Shown here: piece by piece, positions 52,046 through 56,233 of the stretch
How positions within the stretch are numbered: the stretch's first letter is position 1
Layout: the number at the start of each line of letters is the position of its first letter
DNA from: Paenibacillus cremeus
Lineage (GTDB): Bacteria > Bacillota > Bacilli > Paenibacillales > NBRC-103111
DNA length: 56,233 nucleotides
Assembly: GCF_007786445.1 (NCBI RefSeq)
Contig: NZ_VNJI01000051.1
Coordinates: 1 to 56,233, forward strand
Reading direction: 5' to 3'
Translations under genes and position numbers: made by a program
The notes under the pieces: generated by a model
Told to the model about the DNA's origin: nothing
The model's database searches: none
What the model saw: the letters and a program-made list of their open reading frames with translations, nothing else

Positions 52046-52073
52046 TTGACAAAAAGGTATGCATCTTTATAAT
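52046..52073 (+). promoter_or_regulatory. cysH-sat promoter
   Basis: Perfect TTGACA (52046-52051) and TATAAT (52068-52073), 16-base spacer, in an AT-rich stretch. A GGAATAAT element at 52109-52116 resembles half of a CymR-type cysteine-repressor site, but the match is weak. No S-box or other riboswitch fits in the short leader. Confidence 0.75.
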
Positions 52074-52136
52074 TAAATACAAATATAATAAAACATATTA
52101 CAATACTCGGAATAATTAGGACGGAGGATTACTTAT

Positions 52137-52829
52137 ATGAATTTGTTTGAAAAGGAAGAACTGATTCGTAAAGCCGCGGAGGAGTTTGAAACCAAGTCTG
52201 CGGAGGAACTTATTGCTTGGGCGGTGGGGAAATTTCCTAATATTACGCTGGCCTGTAGTTTTGGCGCCGAAGATGTAGTGTTGGTGGATATCCTTCAGAA
52301 GGTTAGCCCCAAAACAGACATATTTTATCTAGATACCAATGTGCATTTCAAAGAAACATACGAAACAAGAGATCGTTTGCAGAAGCATTATGGATTGGAG
52401 TTTGTGCAAGTGCTTCCTAAGCTTACTTTGGAAGAGCAAGCAGAGCGTCATGGTGATGAGTTGTGGAAAAGTGATCCTACACAGTGCTGCAATATCCGTA
52501 AAGTAGATCCTCTCACGGATATTCTCAAAAACTATAATGCTTGGATCACTGGGATTCGGAGAGATCAAGCGCCTACACGTGCTAACGCTAAGAAAGTGGA
52601 GTACGATGTAAAATTCGGGCTGGTGAAATTTAATCCGTTAGCTGACTGGACATCAGAAGATGTTTGGAATTATATCCGTAATAACAATATCATTTACAAT
52701 CCACTTCACGATCAGAACTACCCTAGTATTGGCTGTGAGCATTGCACCCGTCAGGTAGCGGCTGGTGAAGATCCAAGAGCCGGCAGATGGTCTGGCTTTG
52801 AGAAGACAGAGTGCGGACTGCATAAGTAA
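52137..52829 (+). CDS. cysH: Phosphoadenylyl/adenylyl-sulfate reductase (thioredoxin)
   Basis: A 230-residue PAPS-reductase family enzyme that reduces activated sulfate to sulfite using thioredoxin. The four cysteines of a [4Fe-4S] cluster are present (C117, C118, C200, C203), as is the catalytic ECGLH near the C-terminus (C226). These cluster cysteines mark the APS-using (assimilatory APS reductase) type; Bacillus CysH reduces both APS and PAPS. ATG 52137 follows ACGGAGGA. The next gene, sat, makes APS; no APS kinase gene is seen, which fits direct use of APS. Codons are more AT-rich than in the ribosomal genes. Confidence 0.94.
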   Translation: MNLFEKEELIRKAAEEFETKSAEELIAWAVGKFPNITLACSFGAEDVVLVDILQKVSPKTDIFYLDTNVHFKETYETRDRLQKHYGLEFVQVLPKLTLEEQAERHGDELWKSDPTQCCNIRKVDPLTDILKNYNAWITGIRRDQAPTRANAKKVEYDVKFGLVKFNPLADWTSEDVWNYIRNNNIIYNPLHDQNYPSIGCEHCTRQVAAGEDPRAGRWSGFEKTECGLHK

Positions 52830-52858
52830 TTTGCAGAAAGCTTAGGAGGAGATTGTTC

Positions 52859-54034
52859 ATGAGAGAGACCATCAAACCGCATGGCGGCATATTGATCAAT
52901 CGTCTGGTTGAAGGAGAACTTAGAGAGCACCTCTTAGAGCAGTCTAAGCAATTACCGCAGATTATAATCAATACATGGGCGATTTCCGACCTAGCTTTAA
53001 TTGGTGTGGGCGCATTTTCTCCATTGGCGGGCTTTATGTCTGAAGCAGACTATAATGCTGTAGTGGAAACGATGAAATTGGCTGACGGTACCGTGTGGAG
53101 CATTCCGATTACGTTGGGTGTAGAGGCTCCAGTAGCAGATAAACTTCAGCTCGGAGGTCAGGCAGCTCTGGTTGGCGAGCAAGATGGTGTGGTTTATGGG
53201 ATCATTGATGTACAAAGCATTTACCAGGTCGATCAGAAGCACGAAGCGGTCAAAATCTTCAAAACAACGGAGTTAGCGCACCCAGGCGTGCAAAAGCTGT
53301 TCACCAAGCCACCCACCTACATTGGCGGGCCTGTTCAAGTGTTGAATAGTCCAAAACCGGAGAAGTTTGAGGATTTTTATTTTGACCCTGCAGAAACACG
53401 CCGCATATTCTCCGAGAAGGGCTGGAAGACGGTTGTCGGCTTTCAAACTCGCAATCCAGTACACCGGGCTCATGAGTATATCCAGAAGAGCGCTATGGAG
53501 ATTGTAGATGCTTTATTTTTGAACCCACTCGTTGGAGAAACAAAGTCGGACGATATTTCTGCAGATGTACGTATGCGGAGCTACCTTACTCTGCTTGAGA
53601 ACTACTATCCGAAGGATCGAGTATTCCTTGGTGTATTTCCGGCAGCTATGCGCTATGCTGGACCTCGAGAAGCGATTTTTCATGCAATAGTTCGTAAAAA
53701 CTATGGCTGTACTCATTTTATCGTTGGCCGCGACCACGCAGGTGTAGGCGACTATTACGGTACTTATGAGGCGCAGCAAATTTTCAGCAACTTCACATCG
53801 GAAGAGCTGGGAATTACGCCATTGTTCTTTGAACATAGCTTCTTTTGCACCAAGTGCGGCAACATGGCCTCGAGCAAAACTTGCCCGCATGATGCATCGG
53901 ATCATTTGCATTTGTCCGGAACCAAAGTACGTGCCTTGCTGCGTGGCGGTCAGTGCCCGCCTCCACAATTCACCCGCCCTGAAGTGGCTCAGGTGCTGAT
54001 TGATGGTATGAAGGAACCTGAATATCAGGTGTAA
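52859..54034 (+). CDS. sat: Sulfate adenylyltransferase (ATP sulfurylase)
   Basis: A 391-residue enzyme forming APS from ATP and sulfate. The active-site motifs QTRNPVHRAHEY (with the HxxH phosphate-binding pair) and GRDHAGVG are intact, and the C-terminal part has the cysteine-rich FCTKCGNMASSKTC segment. It is the homo-oligomeric type without a fused APS kinase domain. ATG 52859 follows AGGAGGAG. Second gene of the cysH-sat pair; no sulfate permease or cysC lies next to it. Confidence 0.95.
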   Translation: MRETIKPHGGILINRLVEGELREHLLEQSKQLPQIIINTWAISDLALIGVGAFSPLAGFMSEADYNAVVETMKLADGTVWSIPITLGVEAPVADKLQLGGQAALVGEQDGVVYGIIDVQSIYQVDQKHEAVKIFKTTELAHPGVQKLFTKPPTYIGGPVQVLNSPKPEKFEDFYFDPAETRRIFSEKGWKTVVGFQTRNPVHRAHEYIQKSAMEIVDALFLNPLVGETKSDDISADVRMRSYLTLLENYYPKDRVFLGVFPAAMRYAGPREAIFHAIVRKNYGCTHFIVGRDHAGVGDYYGTYEAQQIFSNFTSEELGITPLFFEHSFFCTKCGNMASSKTCPHDASDHLHLSGTKVRALLRGGQCPPPQFTRPEVAQVLIDGMKEPEYQV

Positions 54035-54049
54035 CGCAAAGGTATATTT
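54020..54049 (+). promoter_or_regulatory. Candidate sigma-G type promoter for cwlD
   Basis: GAATA (54020-54024) matches the sigma-G -35, and TATATTT (54043-54049), 18 bases on, matches five of seven positions of its -10. It lies across the end of sat. Inferred only; cwlD is expressed late in sporulation in Bacillus. Confidence 0.3.
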
Positions 54050-54050
54050 G

Positions 54051-54106
54051 TCCACCTCGTCCCATAAGATGGTACAAAGTCTATGGGGATGCGAGGTGGA
54101 TTTTTC
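54051..54106 (+). terminator. Terminator after sat, overlapping the cwlD ribosome binding site
   Basis: TCCACCTCG (54051-54059) pairs with CGAGGTGGA (54092-54100), and CCCATA pairs with TATGGG inside; TTTTT follows. The 3' arm contains the cwlD Shine-Dalgarno GAGGTGGA. Confidence 0.85.
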
Positions 54107-54868
54107 ATGTTCGGAAGAAAGAAAAGGGTCGTAATTTGGCTGACCATGCACAGTGGTATAAAAATCGTGATGTCGGCTTTATTAGTGGCTCTGATGCTGT
54201 TTATGTTCACGTACGAGCTGCCTGCAACAAAGACTTGGACATATTGGACCATGCCGCTGTCGGGCAAAATCATTGCCTTGGATGCAGGACATGGTGGCCC
54301 GGATGGGGGCGCTCAAAGTAAGGATGGGCTTGTAGAGAAAGACGTGAACTTAGCGATTACCAAGTATTTAAGGGACTATTTGCAGCAAGCTGGAGCGCTT
54401 GTGGTGATGACACGTGAGGAAGATAAGGACTTAGCCAATCCGACAACCAAAGGCCTCAGTATGAGAAAGACAGAAGATCTGCTCAAGCGAGCGGAATTCA
54501 TTTCACAGCAAAATTCAGATCTGTTCGTCACCATACATTTAAACAGCATTCCATCGGTGAAGTGGTCGGGGGCGCAAACGTTTTTTTATTCCGGCAACAA
54601 TAAAGATAACCAGGTGCTGGCCACGCTAATCCAAGAAGAAATTAAGAAAAACCTGAAGAACACCGATCGAGTTGCCAAGCAAGCAGATAAAGAGATTTAT
54701 CTTCTGAAGGCCATGAAAATCCCAAGCGCACTAGTAGAGGTCGGGTTCTTGTCCAATCCAACGGAAGCGCAAATGCTAAGAGATTCGGCGTACCAGAAAA
54801 AAATTGCCGCTTCGATTTATCAGGGGATCTTAAGGTACTATTCGGGAGAAAAAGTGGGAGCGAACTAA
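54107..54868 (+). CDS. cwlD: Sporulation-specific N-acetylmuramoyl-L-alanine amidase CwlD
   Basis: A 253-residue zinc amidase (Amidase_3) that, with PdaA, makes muramic-delta-lactam in the spore cortex, needed for germination. A signal anchor lies at about 18-36. Zinc ligands His62 (DAGHGG), Glu77 and His144 (TIHLNS), and the catalytic glutamate in 'SALVEVGFLSN' are visible. ATG 54107 follows GAGGTGGA; this ribosome binding site is in the arm of the preceding terminator. Followed by mrp, as in Bacillus. Confidence 0.94.
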   Translation: MFGRKKRVVIWLTMHSGIKIVMSALLVALMLFMFTYELPATKTWTYWTMPLSGKIIALDAGHGGPDGGAQSKDGLVEKDVNLAITKYLRDYLQQAGALVVMTREEDKDLANPTTKGLSMRKTEDLLKRAEFISQQNSDLFVTIHLNSIPSVKWSGAQTFFYSGNNKDNQVLATLIQEEIKKNLKNTDRVAKQADKEIYLLKAMKIPSALVEVGFLSNPTEAQMLRDSAYQKKIAASIYQGILRYYSGEKVGAN

Positions 54869-54873
54869 AATTA

Positions 54874-54882
54874 TGCTATAAT
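54874..54882 (+). promoter_or_regulatory. mrp promoter (extended -10)
   Basis: TGC followed by TATAAT (54877-54882). No good -35 is found, so the extended -10 would carry recognition. It starts six bases after the cwlD stop. Confidence 0.6.
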
Positions 54883-54927
54883 AACCTCTGTACATATTCT
54901 TATATTAACTACACTTGAGGTGACAAC

Positions 54928-56019
54928 GTGTTAAATAAAGAACAGTTATTAGCCGCGATAAGCCATATCCAAGACCCGGAGTATCGATTGAGCCTGCCGG
55001 AGTTGAACTTTGTTCGCGACGTCATGATAAAGGAAAACAATGTTGCCGCTACCGTATTAGTTTCCCGTGAGGACGAGACTTATAAAGGGCAAGTGCAGCA
55101 AGAGATCGTGACCGCGTTTAAAGAAGTGGGTGCAAGTGAGGTTCACCTTCGTTTTCGTGGGCTGTCCGATTTTGAACGCAATGACGCAGCACGGAAGCTG
55201 CAGGAATCGGGTGCAACAGCAGAGAAGCAACCGACACGGGTGAGTGTGCTTGATCCACAATCGGGAGTAAATTTCATTGCGATTGCTAGCGGTAAGGGGG
55301 GCGTAGGGAAGTCCACTGTAACCGTAAATTTAGCCGTAGCGCTGGCGAGACTGGGGAAAAAAGTAGGGCTAGTCGATGCTGATATATACGGCTTCAGTGT
55401 GCCGGACATGATGGGAATTGAAGAGCGGCCGCAGCTTGTGGACAATCGGATCATTCCTGTAGAACGCTTTGGAGTGAAAGTGATTTCGATGGGCTTTTTT
55501 GTGGAAGAAAACACACCGGTCATTTGGCGGGGGCCAATGCTGGGCAAAATGCTGCGTAACTTCTTCAATGAAGTAGAGTGGGGAGAGCTTGACTATCTCT
55601 TGCTGGATTTGCCTCCGGGAACTGGGGATGTAGCGCTGGATGTGCATCAAATGATCCCGCAAAGTAAGGAGATTATCGTTACCACCCCTCATGCAACAGC
55701 ATCCTTTGTGGCAGCTCGAGCTGGCGCAATGGCGATTCATACGGAGCACGAAATTATCGGTGTGGTTGAAAATATGTCTTACTATTCCTGCAGCAAGTGC
55801 GGGGAAAAAGATTATGTATTCGGCAGAGGCGGCGGCGCCAAATTGGCTGATGAGCTCCATACACAGCTGCTGGCACAGATTCCGCTTGGAGTTCCCGATA
55901 ATCATGTGGCTGAGCCGGATTACTCACCGTCTGTTTATAAAGCGGAGACGGAAACAGGTTTAATTTATAAAGAAGTCGCGGAGCAAATCATATTGAAAGT
56001 GGAAAAAGGACAGGCATAA
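54928..56019 (+). CDS. mrp: Mrp/ApbC (SalA) family P-loop ATPase
   Basis: A 363-residue MinD-like ATPase that carries and transfers Fe-S clusters; the Bacillus homologue SalA also acts as a regulator. An N-terminal MIP18/DUF59 domain (1-85) precedes the ATPase with a deviant Walker A SGKGGVGKST (121-130) and switch motif 'LDLPPGTGDVAL'. The CxxC that binds a bridging cluster is in 'YYSCSKCGE'. GTG 54928 follows TTGAGGTGA. It lies after cwlD as in Bacilli; an insertion sequence starts about five bases after its stop. Confidence 0.94.
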   Translation: MLNKEQLLAAISHIQDPEYRLSLPELNFVRDVMIKENNVAATVLVSREDETYKGQVQQEIVTAFKEVGASEVHLRFRGLSDFERNDAARKLQESGATAEKQPTRVSVLDPQSGVNFIAIASGKGGVGKSTVTVNLAVALARLGKKVGLVDADIYGFSVPDMMGIEERPQLVDNRIIPVERFGVKVISMGFFVEENTPVIWRGPMLGKMLRNFFNEVEWGELDYLLLDLPPGTGDVALDVHQMIPQSKEIIVTTPHATASFVAARAGAMAIHTEHEIIGVVENMSYYSCSKCGEKDYVFGRGGGAKLADELHTQLLAQIPLGVPDNHVAEPDYSPSVYKAETETGLIYKEVAEQIILKVEKGQA

Positions 56020-56044
56020 GCGAGGCCACTGAAAAAGTCTCTTA

Positions 56045-56091
56045 AAAAGGTATAGTTCCTCAAGGAAACTGAGGAGGCTGTACCTTTTTTC
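56045..56091 (+). terminator. Terminator inside the IS left end
   Basis: AAAGGTA (56046-56052) pairs with TACCTTT, and CCTCA pairs with TGAGG inside; a T-run follows. It ends mrp readthrough and shields the transposase gene from it. Confidence 0.8.
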
Positions 56092-56121
56092 CTGTATACT
56101 GATGAATTAAGGGGAAATAGG

Positions 56122-56233
56122 GTGAGCCGAGTGATTCAAAAACAGCAGACAATTATGTTAAGTCCATACTCCGAGCTGTACAACATCATCGTGCCGAAGG
56201 ATAACTTGTTGCGGCAAATCAATGAATTGGTGG
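56122..56233 (+). CDS. Transposase N-terminus (IS1182 family, partial)
   Basis: A frame from GTG 56122 (or GTG 56131) running off the window, encoding VIQKQQTIMLSPYSELYN then IIVPKDNLLRQINELV. This 'SPYSELYNIIVPKDNLLR' block is typical of the N-terminal domain of IS1182-family DDE transposases. AAGGGG lies upstream. The catalytic domain is outside the window, so activity cannot be judged. Confidence 0.8.
   Translation, partial: MSRVIQKQQTIMLSPYSELYNIIVPKDNLLRQINELV

Larger units (their letters stand above)
56024..56233 (+). mobile_element. Insertion sequence, IS1182-like, left end (partial)
   Basis: Beginning five bases after the mrp stop, 'GGCCACTGAAAAAGTC' looks like an IS end of the type seen in IS1182-like elements, followed by a terminator hairpin and the start of a transposase gene. 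Only the left part lies in the window, so the inverted repeat and target duplication cannot be confirmed. Confidence 0.6.

Overview
This window is chromosomal core DNA from a spore-forming, low-to-mid GC Bacillota, most likely Paenibacillus or a close relative. The proteins (SigH, ClpC, McsB, RpoB, ribosomal proteins) are strongly Bacillus-like, codon use is about GC-balanced, and the order rrn - ctsR-mcsA-mcsB-clpC - radA-disA - ... - sigH - rpmGB-secE-nusG - rplKAJL - rpoBC - str - S10 - spc - alpha - truA-rplM-rpsI - cwlD-mrp is the classic Firmicute origin-proximal superoperon. All genes lie on the + strand.

Layout. 1-360: the 3' end of a 23S rRNA gene, a complete 5S gene and a terminator. 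419-5209: the CtsR-controlled class III heat-shock operon (ctsR, mcsA, mcsB, clpC) with its operator and terminator. 5237-17656: housekeeping genes for DNA-damage checkpoint and c-di-AMP (radA, disA), phospholipid (pssA), a PIN/TRAM RNase-like membrane protein, isoprenoid synthesis (ispD, ispF), tRNA charging and cysteine (gltX, T-box, cysE, cysS), rRNA/mRNA processing (mrnC, rlmB, rae1) and the sporulation sigma factor sigH. 17657-22114: rpmG-secE-nusG-rplK-rplA, then the L10 leader, rplJ-rplL and a small methyltransferase. 22115-29784: rpoB-rpoC. 29848-34633: L7Ae-like protein and the str operon (rpsL, rpsG, fusA, tuf). 34654-51985: the S10/spc/alpha superoperon from rpsJ to rplQ, then truA and the L13-leader operon rplM-rpsI. 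51986-54034: a small sulfate-assimilation islet (cysH-sat). 54020-56019: sporulation amidase cwlD and the Fe-S P-loop ATPase mrp/salA. 56024-end: the left end of an IS1182-type insertion sequence that runs off the window.

The genes mainly build and control the gene-expression machinery. Control elements that can be read are a CtsR box, a cysteine T-box, L10, L13 and probable L1 autoregulatory RNA elements, an S10-operon leader, and a set of promoters that almost all carry an extended -10 (TGn) element. No CRISPR array, prophage or defence system is visible. The unusual parts are small: a strongly initiated 29-codon ORF overlapping the radA start, a triple hairpin array between secY and adk, an intrinsic terminator whose 3' arm is the cwlD Shine-Dalgarno, an orphan LexA-like box, the absence of the ECF transporter genes between rplQ and truA, and the cysH-sat insertion. 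I did not find a convincing new multi-gene system in this window.
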